Part shown: piece by piece, positions 18,585-27,279 of the stretch
Numbering within the stretch: the first letter of the stretch is position 1
Layout: each line of letters begins with the position of its first letter
From: Vibrio gigantis
GTDB lineage: Bacteria > Pseudomonadota > Gammaproteobacteria > Enterobacterales > Vibrionaceae
Length of the DNA stretch: 64,000 nt
Assembly (NCBI RefSeq): GCF_024347515.1
Contig: NZ_AP025492.1
Coordinates: forward strand, 2,170,001 to 2,234,000
Direction of reading: 5' to 3'
Notes under the pieces: model-generated
Databases searched by the model: none
What the model was told of the DNA's origin: nothing
What the model saw: the letters and a program-made list of their open reading frames with translations, nothing else
Program-made: the position numbers and the translations under genes

Positions 18585-18977
18585 TTAGATAGCTTTGTAG
18601 ATAACCTTGTTACCTGCTAGCTGCTCTTTCGCTACTAGGTTTTCTTCAAGAAGTTTTTTCAATGCGCCTGTTGCCCATGAAGCTGCTTTCGCGTCTTCTT
18701 GACCAGCTGCTAGGCCGATACCTTTAGGGTTAATGCCTTCAGCATTGCTAACAACGATGTCTAGAACTTGTTGTTGCTTAGGAGTCAGTGCTACTGCAAC
18801 TTCTTTCGCTGCTGCTACTGTTTTCTCTACCGCTGGTTTTGCTGCTACAGTTTTTTCTGCTACAACTTTCTCTGCGACAGGCTTCGCTTTTTTCGGCGTT
18901 GCCACTGCTTTAACTACAGCCGCTTTAGTGCGTTTCTGCAGTTTAGCCTGCACCTTACGCTTATGAGCAAGTCTCAT
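18585..18977 (-). CDS. Small Lys/Ala-rich H1-like protein with winged-helix-like C-terminus
   Basis: This 130-residue basic protein has no assigned function that I recognise with certainty. Residues 1-65 are a low-complexity tail of lysine, alanine and valine with repeats such as AEKVVAEKTVAAKPAVEKTVAA, resembling histone H1 tails. Residues 66-130 (LTPKQQQVLDIVVSNAEGIN... to NKVIYKAI) look like a compact helical winged-helix domain with a final beta hairpin. A DNA-binding or nucleoid role is inferred. It is a single-gene unit with its own terminator; an AGGAGAAATATTC-type purine stretch would be its ribosome site (GGAG about 9 bases upstream). Confidence 0.75.
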   Translation of the reverse strand: MRLAHKRKVQAKLQKRTKAAVVKAVATPKKAKPVAEKVVAEKTVAAKPAVEKTVAAAKEVAVALTPKQQQVLDIVVSNAEGINPKGIGLAAGQEDAKAASWATGALKKLLEENLVAKEQLAGNKVIYKAI

Positions 18978-19197
18978 TGAATATTTCTCCAGTTCACTGC
19001 TCTTTTCGCAGTGGTGAAAATTTGAAGCGCGATTTATACCAAAAAACAGGAGCTATTTGTAGAGTGAAGCGCCGAAAGTCGACGAAAAATACCGATATTG
19101 TCTACTAGCGTCTATTATTTAAACATCGACTTATCAATTCAGGGTCATATACACTGGTTATCCATCCAGACAAAAATATGAAAACTTGGTGTTGCCT

Positions 19198-19998
19198 ATG
19201 GACACTCGTCATCTCACTAATTTCTCTTTGCCTTCGTTCACTCGAGCATACCGTATTTTAGCTGTTATTTTAGGCTTTATTTGCTTCATCATTGCACTCT
19301 ATAGCGATAATCCAAAGTTACTGATCGTAGGCGCATTTTGCATTATTACACTGCTTGGAACGGGCTATTATTTAATGCTACGCAGTAGAGTGATGTTCAC
19401 CCTAACACCGACACATTTTCAGCAGCATTTCTATAAAGGAGGCTGGGTTTTAAAGTGGAGCAATATTGAGAAGATTGGCATGTGTACTTATGAACAAGAT
19501 GGTTGGCATCAGCCCCTACCTTGGGTCGGAATTAAGGTCAGAGACTACTCACCCTACCTCGACTCGATTTGCCCTAAGATCACTTGTGAATTATTGCTAA
19601 GCCAACGAGCACTTTTGTACTTAGGAGCCAAACAAGCGGGCAAAGAATCAAACTTTGAAGACATGGTTTTAGACTCATCGCACTACCATGCGCGTTGCAC
19701 TGAGAGCGGCTCTGTGGATCTGAGCCAATACAAAGAGTCGCAGAATATAGAAGACGCTAATTTCAACGATAACCAACCACAGTGCGACCTTGACTCATCT
19801 GATGAAACGAATAGGCAAAACACGATAATTAAAGATTATTCAGGATTACAGGCGATGCTTGCGAACAGGATGAGATATCAAAGAGGATTTCACGGCTACG
19901 ATATTTTCATATCAACCCATGATTTGAATATTAGTGGAGAAGAGTTTGTAGGCCTTGCTAGGCGCTATTTAGCCGCTGCCGAGCGTGTTTCTGACTAA
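19198..19998 (+). CDS. DUF2982-like membrane-anchored protein
   Basis: This is a protein of about 266 residues of unknown function. Two N-terminal membrane helices (about residues 19-38 and 42-62) are followed by a cytoplasmic domain with LTPTHFQQHFYKGGWVLKWSNIEKIG, a PH-like beta pattern, and a C-terminal YDIFISTHDLNISGEEFVGLARRYL. It matches what I recall of the vibrio DUF2982 family. The ATG at 19198 is preferred to the TTG at 19186. It stands alone and is convergent with gloC. Confidence 0.75.
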   Translation: MDTRHLTNFSLPSFTRAYRILAVILGFICFIIALYSDNPKLLIVGAFCIITLLGTGYYLMLRSRVMFTLTPTHFQQHFYKGGWVLKWSNIEKIGMCTYEQDGWHQPLPWVGIKVRDYSPYLDSICPKITCELLLSQRALLYLGAKQAGKESNFEDMVLDSSHYHARCTESGSVDLSQYKESQNIEDANFNDNQPQCDLDSSDETNRQNTIIKDYSGLQAMLANRMRYQRGFHGYDIFISTHDLNISGEEFVGLARRYLAAAERVSD

Positions 19999-20049
19999 CA
20001 CTCAACAGGCTTAAAAGTGAATTGGCACGCTAATCCGCGATGAACCATA

Positions 20050-20090
20050 AAAAAGCTTAGCTTTCAGAAGAAAAGCTAAGCTTCATTTTC
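20050..20090. terminator. Bidirectional terminator, DUF2982 gene / gloC
   Basis: AAGCTTAGCTTT and AAAGCTAAGCTT form a 12-base-pair stem with A and T flanks between convergent genes. Confidence 0.85.
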
Positions 20091-20115
20091 AATTGTTCTT
20101 TATTAAATCAGAGAC

Positions 20116-20769
20116 TTAGTAAAGCGGCATTTCATCAGCTACGAATGGGTTTGATGCGCGCTCACGGCCGAATGTCGACTCAGGGCCATGACCTGGAACG
20201 AAGGTTACATCGCTGCCTAGTGGCCAAAGCTTGGTCTTGATTGATGTGATTAACGTGTTGAAATCGCCTTGTGGGAAGTCAGTACGACCAATTGCACCGT
20301 TAAACAGCACATCACCAACAAACGCTAAACGAGCTTGCTCACTGAATAACACAACGTGACCAGGAGTGTGGCCCGGAGTGTGAATCACATCAATCACTTG
20401 GTTACCAAAAGTCACTTTGTCACCCTCTTCTAACCAAGTATTTGGTTCAAACGCTTTACACAGTGGGAAACCGAACATTTGGCTTTGATTCTCTAGGCCT
20501 TGTAGCCAAAAGTTATCAGCCTTATGTGGGCCAACAATGTTCACGTTCAAGATTTCGGACAGTGGTACAGTTCCACCCACATGATCTAAGTGACCGTGAG
20601 TCAATACCAAGTTAACGACCTTAACACCTAGCTCTTCGATGATGGCGGCTAGTTGTTGAATGTCACCACCTGGATCAACAACGATGCCTTCCATGGTCTC
20701 ATCACACCACACAATTGAGCAGTTTTGCGAGAAAGAGGTAACAGGGACAACTTGATACTTAAGAGACAT
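20116..20769 (-). CDS. gloC: Metallo-beta-lactamase-fold hydrolase, GloC (YcbL) type
   Basis: This is a type II glyoxalase-like hydrolase that splits S-lactoylglutathione. The 217 residues carry the metal site THGHLDHVGG (His58, His60, Asp62, His63), HTPGHTPGHVV, FVGDVLFNGAIGRTDFP and VPGHGPEST. The ATG at 20769 has AAGG 7 bases upstream. The gene order ldtD-mepK-gloC equals ycbB-ycbK-ycbL in E. coli, which supports orthology. Confidence 0.88.
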   Translation of the reverse strand: MSLKYQVVPVTSFSQNCSIVWCDETMEGIVVDPGGDIQQLAAIIEELGVKVVNLVLTHGHLDHVGGTVPLSEILNVNIVGPHKADNFWLQGLENQSQMFGFPLCKAFEPNTWLEEGDKVTFGNQVIDVIHTPGHTPGHVVLFSEQARLAFVGDVLFNGAIGRTDFPQGDFNTLITSIKTKLWPLGSDVTFVPGHGPESTFGRERASNPFVADEMPLY

Positions 20770-20949
20770 ATACAAACCTTAGAGAGTGAATCCGGTTAAC
20801 AACATAGAATATCACTAGGCTATTAGTGGTAAGCCAAATTATTAGTGATCCACCGGATTATTAGGGCAAACTGAAATTTGAGCAAACTATGACATTGGAT
20901 GTCTATTTTGACAAGTGCCTACCGCTTTGCTCGGCCACTAAGCCCTGCT

Positions 20950-21498
20950 CTACCAGGTTCGCACAGGACCAGTATCAATATGAATGAAGTTACTACGAGC
21001 ATAATAGCCAACACCACCCGCTTGTAGGCTTCGCGCTACGTCTCTCAATTCTTTCAAATCAACACCGTCGATACGAAAATCAATCGCTTTACCTTGCATA
21101 TGGTAGCTCTTTTTCGCTACACCACTTGATTTAGAGCGCAGTGCTGCATTCGTCGCCGGAGAACGATAGCCAGATATGATTTGAACTTCTTTTTGAATAC
21201 CCAGTACATTTTGAATCTGAGTGATCTGGTCAAACAGGTTCTTATCCATTGGGTGGATTTCATTGCGGCGGAAATCACGGCATAGTTTGCTCAGGCGTGC
21301 CATCTCGTCACCAACATAGTTAGTGCCATCGAAATAACAAGTCTTTAATCGTTCACCAGTGTGAAGATTATTCATGCTAATCGTTCTTGGTTGATCAGGG
21401 TATGAAGCAAAAGCGATAGAAGGAGTAAGAGAGGCGACAACAGCAGTACCACCAGCGTAAGTCAGAAACTGACGGCGTGAAAATAAACTTTGAGACAT
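20950..21498 (-). CDS. mepK: MepK murein endopeptidase (YcbK), Tat-exported
   Basis: This is a periplasmic zinc peptidoglycan hydrolase (DUF882/peptidase M15-like). E. coli MepK cleaves 3-3 (mDAP-mDAP) cross-links. Starting at the ATG at 21498 gives 182 residues with a twin-arginine signal SRRQFLTYAGG (Arg8, Arg9) and cleavage near SIAFA. Metal-site motifs GYRSPATNAALR, KSYHMQGKAIDFRI and NFIHIDTGPVRTW are intact. The longer frame to 21570 adds an unlikely cysteine-rich leader. It is next to the L,D-transpeptidase gene that makes 3-3 links. Confidence 0.92.
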   Translation of the reverse strand: MSQSLFSRRQFLTYAGGTAVVASLTPSIAFASYPDQPRTISMNNLHTGERLKTCYFDGTNYVGDEMARLSKLCRDFRRNEIHPMDKNLFDQITQIQNVLGIQKEVQIISGYRSPATNAALRSKSSGVAKKSYHMQGKAIDFRIDGVDLKELRDVARSLQAGGVGYYARSNFIHIDTGPVRTW

Positions 21499-21697
21499 AC
21501 AGCAAAAAAACCAATTAGATCGAACGAAAAATGCACGATACATAATGGAATTTGCTGCGTCAACGTACAAAAACCGCGCAAAACGTTAGTATTTGTAACC
21601 TTTGCACGGTTAGTTATTGATAGTCATTATAATTTTATCAATAGAAGCTTGGTTGTCATTTTTTGGTCAAGATCACCTTATGAATTAATTAGGTCAA

Positions 21698-23236
21698 TCA
21701 GCCCCCTTCTTTGTCGTACTGGTAAACATCGCCACGATACTGGATGCCTTCTTCTTCAAACAACACTGTCTGATAGATGATATGCACGGGGATTCGCTTC
21801 TTGAGTCGCACCTTAGTATTAGGAGCAAGGTCATCACTCTGGTTCGGTACTTTCCTTACCTTGGTAGCAAACAACAACTCAGCCAACTCCTCTGCATGTT
21901 CAACACGTATGCAACCGGAGCTATAAGCACGGAAGTCGTCATTAAACAAACCTTTACTTGGTGTATCGTGCAGATAGATCGCTCGCTTATTAGGAGTATT
22001 AAACTTATACAAACCGAGGGCGTTACGAGATCCTGCCTGCTGACGCATGCGATATGGGAACGAGTTAAAGTTGATGGTTTGCCAATCAATTTCTGTGGTA
22101 TCAACCGTTTCCATTGTGCGCCAACCGTCGATCACTTGAAAGTCATGCGTCTCTAGATAGCTTTCGTCAGCCTTTACTTTCGGTAAAATGTCTTTCACCA
22201 TGATCTTCCACGGCACATTCCAAGTCGGATTTAAGATCACTGAATCAAGGTTTATCTCTAAGAGAGGTGTTTTTCTTGATTTCCTACCGACAACCACCTT
22301 AGATTCGAAGACTGCCTCCCCATCCTCCCAATACTTCATGTCAAAACTCGGTACGTTGACGACAATAAGTGAATCCCTGTCTCTTGGCCACAAACGAACA
22401 CGCTCAGCATTCAGAGCCAATGACGTTAATCGATCATCAAAGCCCATGTTGATCCACTTCATCGTATCCGGCCCGACGATCCCATCATCTGTAAGACCGT
22501 GCATACGTTGAAAGGACTTAATCGCCGTTTGCAGATCTCGATCAAACTCAGGGAAATCGACCGCGATCATCGAGGTATCAACACCAACCAAGGCAATACG
22601 CTCAACAAGAATGGCTTTGTCTGAGAGTGAGTCCCCCAAGCGTTTCAAGCCTTTCTGTCTGTATCGCTTAATATTGAGCTCAGACGCCGTTTCTAACACT
22701 GAATAAGTCGCTTTGAATTGGTCGAAGTCCCCTACAGGTGGCGCGTAAGACAACACCATCTCTAACAAGTAGTCATTAGCGACACTGCTTTTCAGTCTCA
22801 TCAGAATATGGGGAGAAGGCGCTGGCAACTTGGAATGCAACTTACCTGAGAAATACCACTCCTTACCGGCAAGTGGCGCATTTTCAACGTAGCTTAAGTA
22901 ATAGATAAAGGTATCGGTGAGTAAGATGTCTAACTCTTGCCATTGACCACGAGATTGGTACTGGCGAATTTGTTTCACTTGTCGATCAAAAAGCGGTGCC
23001 ATTTGCGCTTGTTCTAACAGTGACAGTTGGAACTCAAACGCTTTAACAAGTTCAGGCGAATCCCAAAGGATAGGAAGAGAGGAGTCTTGATAGATACTCT
23101 GGGTGAGCTCTGGATAAATCAGCATAAAAGAGAGTTCTGAGTCAGCCGGAATGAATCGGCTCTCGTCAGAACTCGTATAGCTCCATGCATGCACAGAAAC
23201 TAACACCAATAATCCACAGAAGTATTTCGCTAACAT
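21698..23236 (-). CDS. ldtD: L,D-transpeptidase LdtD (YcbB)
   Basis: This is a periplasmic transpeptidase forming 3-3 cross-links in peptidoglycan, a beta-lactam-tolerant route. It has 512 residues from the ATG at 23236, which has GGAG 7 bases upstream; an ATG at 23263 is also in frame. A signal peptide (to about residue 20) is followed by a scaffold region, a peptidoglycan-binding motif FQRMHGLTDDGIVGPDTM and the YkuD catalytic domain with IYLHDTPSK and the active-site YSSGCIRVEHAEELA. The length fits YcbB (615 in E. coli, shorter in vibrios). Confidence 0.92.
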   Translation of the reverse strand: MLAKYFCGLLVLVSVHAWSYTSSDESRFIPADSELSFMLIYPELTQSIYQDSSLPILWDSPELVKAFEFQLSLLEQAQMAPLFDRQVKQIRQYQSRGQWQELDILLTDTFIYYLSYVENAPLAGKEWYFSGKLHSKLPAPSPHILMRLKSSVANDYLLEMVLSYAPPVGDFDQFKATYSVLETASELNIKRYRQKGLKRLGDSLSDKAILVERIALVGVDTSMIAVDFPEFDRDLQTAIKSFQRMHGLTDDGIVGPDTMKWINMGFDDRLTSLALNAERVRLWPRDRDSLIVVNVPSFDMKYWEDGEAVFESKVVVGRKSRKTPLLEINLDSVILNPTWNVPWKIMVKDILPKVKADESYLETHDFQVIDGWRTMETVDTTEIDWQTINFNSFPYRMRQQAGSRNALGLYKFNTPNKRAIYLHDTPSKGLFNDDFRAYSSGCIRVEHAEELAELLFATKVRKVPNQSDDLAPNTKVRLKKRIPVHIIYQTVLFEEEGIQYRGDVYQYDKEGG

Positions 23237-23317
23237 GCTTAACTCCGTCACCAGTAATCCCATAAGTATGGCAAAGAAATGGGAGTAAGCATGTTATTTT
23301 TTAAGGGATTTTATGAA

Positions 23318-24415
23318 TCAGATTGCACTCCAGTGATTATCCCACTGGACGGATGATTGCTGGCTTGATTTCTCATAAGGTTTGCGTTGGCTAACCACAC
23401 TGCCCGCTCCAGAACTGAGTCTAAACTCGCCATCAAGAAGCACAGCACCAGAAGCATCGGATAGCGCAGACAGTTCCACTAACTCTTTCGTCTCTTTAGA
23501 CCAGATACCGTAGCAATTACCTCGCGGTGAGGTAGCAATAATCCAATCATCTGACGCCGCAATACTTGCGATATAGTGATTAAACCTTGCCCACTGCTCA
23601 GGCTCTGCGTTCAATGATTCAAACTGCCCACCTTTAGTATGCATCGCCAACAGCGAAGGATACTCGTCAGGCTCGCCACGATATTGCTGACCACAAAGCA
23701 CAGTTTCAGCGCCATCATGTGCTAAGTGTCGGATACTCAGTTTCTTGTCCAGCAATTCAACCTGATCAAGTAACACACCCTCAGGAGAAACGTAACTCAA
23801 GCTCGGTTGCATTGAATCCAAGTTTTTCGGTGTTCTGCCATCCGTATGAACGCCACCAACACCAATCGCGAGGTTACCATCGGGCATGATGATTACTTCA
23901 TGAGGACCAATACCAAAACCTGTGAATTCTTCGACCTTACGGTAACCTTGTGCGACATCGTAAACGCCGACCACACCTTGGCTACTGTCCATTTTACCTT
24001 CAGTGGCATACAGTAACTTGCCATCTAATGAGTAAACGCCATGACCATAGAAGTGACGGTTGTTCCCTTTCACCACCATTTTAATCTGCTCGCCCTTTTT
24101 ATAGTCAAACACCATAAAATAGTCACCAGGGCGACGAGCAAAAACCACAGCATGCGATGAGGTTGGGCAAATAGCGACGCCATGACCACGATCGGGAATC
24201 GGCAATTGACTCAATGGCATGCCATATTCATCAGCCACAACCGCGGAATACTGGCCTCGACCATTAAGCGCACAACCAATCAACTGGGGATCGTTCGACG
24301 CACTCGCCTCACCCTTTCGAGTCGCACAGCCAAATGGAAGTACTGGAACAGCTGCACAACCCAGTGCAGCCTTGAGTAGCGTTCTTCGCGTAGTATCAGT
24401 CACCATCGGTAGCAT
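23318..24415 (-). CDS. DUF1513 periplasmic propeller-like protein
   Basis: This is the last gene of the iron-linked imelysin cluster. The 365-residue protein has an export signal with TRRTLLKAALGCAAVPVLPFGCA, which could be a Tat signal and/or a lipobox. Repeated blades such as HAVVFARRPGDYFMVFDYKKG and GVYDVAQGYRKVEEFTGFGIGPHEV suggest a seven-bladed propeller. Its function is unknown. The start overlaps the preceding imelysin gene by 20 bases, implying coupling; a second ATG lies at 24406. Confidence 0.85.
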   Translation of the reverse strand: MLPMVTDTTRRTLLKAALGCAAVPVLPFGCATRKGEASASNDPQLIGCALNGRGQYSAVVADEYGMPLSQLPIPDRGHGVAICPTSSHAVVFARRPGDYFMVFDYKKGEQIKMVVKGNNRHFYGHGVYSLDGKLLYATEGKMDSSQGVVGVYDVAQGYRKVEEFTGFGIGPHEVIIMPDGNLAIGVGGVHTDGRTPKNLDSMQPSLSYVSPEGVLLDQVELLDKKLSIRHLAHDGAETVLCGQQYRGEPDEYPSLLAMHTKGGQFESLNAEPEQWARFNHYIASIAASDDWIIATSPRGNCYGIWSKETKELVELSALSDASGAVLLDGEFRLSSGAGSVVSQRKPYEKSSQQSSVQWDNHWSAI

Positions 24416-25457
24416 TAAATCCTATTACAACACCAAGCTCTATCGCCACTTCTTCATGAATCAGGTACTTCAAACGTTCTAGTTTGTTGTATTGAGTCAG
24501 CACTTCTCGGTAACCTTCTTTGCTCTGCAGTAAACTGAACAAGCTTGAATCCGTTGGCCAAGTCTCTAATGTCAATGTGAACTGGTCAGCAACACGATCA
24601 GCAAGGTCGTTTAAGCCTTTCTCTCTCAATAATCCGTCTAGGCCATTGCCATCAGCAAGGTACAAATTCTCTAGAGCAGCAACGTTCGCTTTTAGTTGAG
24701 TCATCGAGGTTTGTGCACGCCATGATTCTGAGAAGTAAGGACGCGGATGACCGATTTTCGCCATCGGACGACTCAGCTTTTTCATGCTGTAATCAAGTTG
24801 GTTAGTCAATAAAGCAATGTATTCAGACTCCCAACGCATCTCGTCCAGTGCTAACCATGGGTTAACCTGCCAAGCTTCAGCAATAGAGGCTGATTTCATT
24901 GCCAAGTTTTGTGCAATCGCTTGTGAAGATAGACAGCCTAATGCTTTATCTTGAAGCAATGGAGATTGCTCGTCGTAAAGGGACCACTCCAAAGCACCAA
25001 GCCCTTGAACAGTCACACTCTGCTGTGCGATTTCGTCTTGTGACCAAGCTTTATCTTGCTGAGTCAACTGACGCATTTTTAGGCCTGTAGTGTTCTTTTT
25101 GTCTGGCCAGAATTGAACATTCCAGCTCTCTTCAAGTGCCGCTGTTGGGCCTCTTTCTTGGCCTTGCAGTGCCATCCAACTGTTCATGGTTAGCTGCCAC
25201 TGATTTTTCAAAGTATCTAACTCAACATCATTAGTTTGGCAGTAACCCTGCATCAAGACTTCCAGCTCACTGGTTTGCTTAGCGAATAGGACTGCTGAAT
25301 CAAACTCTTGCTGGTACACACTACGACTGATGTGATCCGTCGTGTCTGCTTGATAAGACACGCCATTAACCTCAGATGAAGCGGCTTGCTCACCCGATGA
25401 CTGGCAGCCTGCCATGATTAATACCGATAAAGGCATTAACAAAAATTTATGTGCCAT
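24396..25457 (-). CDS. Imelysin-family lipoprotein
   Basis: This is a 353-residue lipoprotein with lipobox LIMAGC (Cys18). The body has the all-helical imelysin layout: MNSWMALQGQERGPTA and WNVQFWPDKKN near the start and GLGALEWSLYD where the family signature GxHxxE normally lies. Here the histidine is replaced by glycine, so a metal-site residue is missing. Imelysins are iron-regulated periplasmic or surface proteins of uncertain chemistry. It belongs with irpA and the DUF1111 gene as a co-directed cluster. Confidence 0.87.
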   Translation of the reverse strand: MAHKFLLMPLSVLIMAGCQSSGEQAASSEVNGVSYQADTTDHISRSVYQQEFDSAVLFAKQTSELEVLMQGYCQTNDVELDTLKNQWQLTMNSWMALQGQERGPTAALEESWNVQFWPDKKNTTGLKMRQLTQQDKAWSQDEIAQQSVTVQGLGALEWSLYDEQSPLLQDKALGCLSSQAIAQNLAMKSASIAEAWQVNPWLALDEMRWESEYIALLTNQLDYSMKKLSRPMAKIGHPRPYFSESWRAQTSMTQLKANVAALENLYLADGNGLDGLLREKGLNDLADRVADQFTLTLETWPTDSSLFSLLQSKEGYREVLTQYNKLERLKYLIHEEVAIELGVVIGFNATDGD

Positions 25458-25778
25458 GCTGTTACCTTACTTCCTAGTTTTTCTTTTAATTATATGAGTT
25501 AAATACATATGAAACGACCGCTGAGCTCGTATTCCTACAAGTTCAGCGGCTGTGTGTTTTAATACCAATCGTAGTAAATAACTGGTCATCCTAGCTGGTT
25601 AAAACTCTCAATAACTGCGTTAGAAATTTTAATTGTAGAATAACTACTTATCGAAAATTTCTGCCTTGTTCTTAAGCCTTTTTCCTGCGCTATTTATGAT
25701 CACTTACTTACTGTGATTGGTATAAGTTACTTATTATTCGTGCTAACTCAGTCGTTGAGACGCTTAGCTTCCGACTGC
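25458..25778. other. Intergenic region in imelysin cluster
   Basis: This is a 321-base gap between the DUF1111 gene and the imelysin lipoprotein gene, unusually long inside a co-directed cluster. Half of it is the MITE-like element. The rest is AT-rich with no recognised promoter. Confidence 0.5.
25562..25723. mobile_element. MITE-like element inside the imelysin cluster
   Basis: About 162 bases are bounded by imperfect terminal inverted repeats: ATACCAATCGTAGTAAATA at the left against ATACCAATCACAGTAAGTA read inward from the right. Inside, AGAAATTTT (25622-25630) and AAAATTTCT (25653-25661) form a second inverted repeat. There is no coding frame. It has the form of a non-autonomous miniature element of vibrio genomes; copies elsewhere cannot be seen in this window. 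Confidence 0.65.
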
Positions 25779-27167
25779 CTATAGCGAGTTCAAAAATGCC
25801 AGCAATGCTTCGCGCTCATTCGCATTCAAAGACAGAACCTTCTGTTTCGCCATTTCAGCTTCACCACCGTGCCAAAGCACCGCTTCCATAACGTTTCTTG
25901 CTCGTCCATCGTGCAGCAAGAAGGTGTGACCATTCACTTCTTTGGTATAACCTAACCCCCACAATGGTGTGGTTCGCCACTCGCGTCCATTCGCTAGATA
26001 CTCTGGACGATTATCCGCTAGTCCTTCGCCCATATCATGCAACAACATATCGGTATAAGGGCTGATTAACTGCTTAGATAGCGCAGGCAAACCTTCGCGC
26101 TTAGCTGTACGAATTTCAGCTTGGTGACAGCTTTGGCAACCAATATCTTTGAACAATTGTTTGCCTTGAACAACTTCAGAGTCATCAACATTACGACGAA
26201 TTGGAACCGCTAAATGCTGAGAATAGAACTCAACGAAATCGAGGATATTATCGCTAACTTCTGGTTCACCGCCATTGGGGAAATCGTCACAGGTTGATTG
26301 GGCTGAGGTGCAGTTTTCGTTCGGGAATAAGCTGCTTGTTAAGCCCAAATCACCGTTAAACGCTGCCGCATTTTGCTGCATTAGGTTTGGCTGCCCGGCC
26401 TTCCAACCGAAACGACCCAGTGCCATTTCGTTTGTTTGAACATCAAGAACGTAATTGGCTTTGCCTGATACGCCTTGATTGTCCGCGACTTGTTGCTTCG
26501 CGAAGCCAAGAATCGTTTCTTGTGGAATGCTCTCAAGCAAACCGAGGCCAATCATTGGCGGCGCAACACGAGCTGAAAATTCTGTTTTAGGGTGCATCTC
26601 ACCGAACGCGAGTTCAGTGATTTTTAAAGTTGGTTTACGCAGAGTAACGACCGTGCCATCTTTGAAGGTAACAGGCACATCAGTGTAGCTGATGTTCACT
26701 TTACCTTCTGGTTTTACCCCTTGAAGTGCAAAGTCTTGTAGCTGACCGCCGTAAGTTGGCTCAGGAATACCGCCATCTCGAATAAAGGCTTGTCTCTGCT
26801 CCGGTGTTTCTGCCGGAATGCTTAGACGAACCAACATGGATACGGCGTTCTCATCACCTTTTTCTGGTGCGTGACCACGACCATCTTTAATGTGACAGTT
26901 TTGACAACCGTTGGTGTTGAACAGTGGGCCAAGTCCATCACGAGCATCGGTTGATGACGGTGCAGGCACCCAAGGGTTTCTAAAAAAACTGTTACCTACG
27001 CTGAAATCTAAGCGTTTACTCATTGGTAGGTTGGCTGCAGGAAGGGAAAAAGCATTCGCTCCCTCTTTCTTCACGGTTGTTTTGCCACCCGAGTAGGTTT
27101 CATGGGCGTGTAACGGAGATAAGAAAAACAGTGCGGTTAATAGTGAGGCTGAAAGATACGACTTCAT
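25779..27167 (-). CDS. Diheme c-type DUF1111 protein (putative thiol oxidoreductase)
   Basis: This is a periplasmic protein of 462 residues with a signal peptide (about 1-21, LSPLHA). It has two heme attachment motifs, CQNCH (Cys88-His92) and CQSCH (near residue 345), plus a C-terminal TTPLWGLGYTKEVNGHTFLLHDGRARNVMEAVLWHGGEA characteristic of DUF1111. The family is related to diheme peroxidases and travels with imelysins. A role in periplasmic iron redox handling is inferred from the irpA neighbour. Confidence 0.88.
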   Translation of the reverse strand: MKSYLSASLLTALFFLSPLHAHETYSGGKTTVKKEGANAFSLPAANLPMSKRLDFSVGNSFFRNPWVPAPSSTDARDGLGPLFNTNGCQNCHIKDGRGHAPEKGDENAVSMLVRLSIPAETPEQRQAFIRDGGIPEPTYGGQLQDFALQGVKPEGKVNISYTDVPVTFKDGTVVTLRKPTLKITELAFGEMHPKTEFSARVAPPMIGLGLLESIPQETILGFAKQQVADNQGVSGKANYVLDVQTNEMALGRFGWKAGQPNLMQQNAAAFNGDLGLTSSLFPNENCTSAQSTCDDFPNGGEPEVSDNILDFVEFYSQHLAVPIRRNVDDSEVVQGKQLFKDIGCQSCHQAEIRTAKREGLPALSKQLISPYTDMLLHDMGEGLADNRPEYLANGREWRTTPLWGLGYTKEVNGHTFLLHDGRARNVMEAVLWHGGEAEMAKQKVLSLNANEREALLAFLNSL

Positions 27168-27234
27168 ACATTGCCTTGCTGTGTTTTTGATTTTAGTTTT
27201 TATGAGGGAATGACTTTCTTATATAGCAAACAAT

Positions 27235-27257
27235 TAAGGGCTCAATGAGAGCCCTTA
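27235..27257 (-). terminator. Hairpin between irpA and the DUF1111 gene
   Basis: TAAGGGCTC and GAGCCCTTA form a 9-base-pair stem with a five-base loop, followed on the minus strand by only a short T-rich run. It could be a partial terminator lowering expression downstream of irpA, or a transcript stabiliser. Confidence 0.5.
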
Positions 27258-27279
27258 CATTCGTTTTAGCTTCGGGTTC

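Noticed and set aside
21782..22156. 124-codon frame antisense to ldtD
   Set aside because: The opposite frame encodes the conserved L,D-transpeptidase catalytic domain; this one is a shadow.
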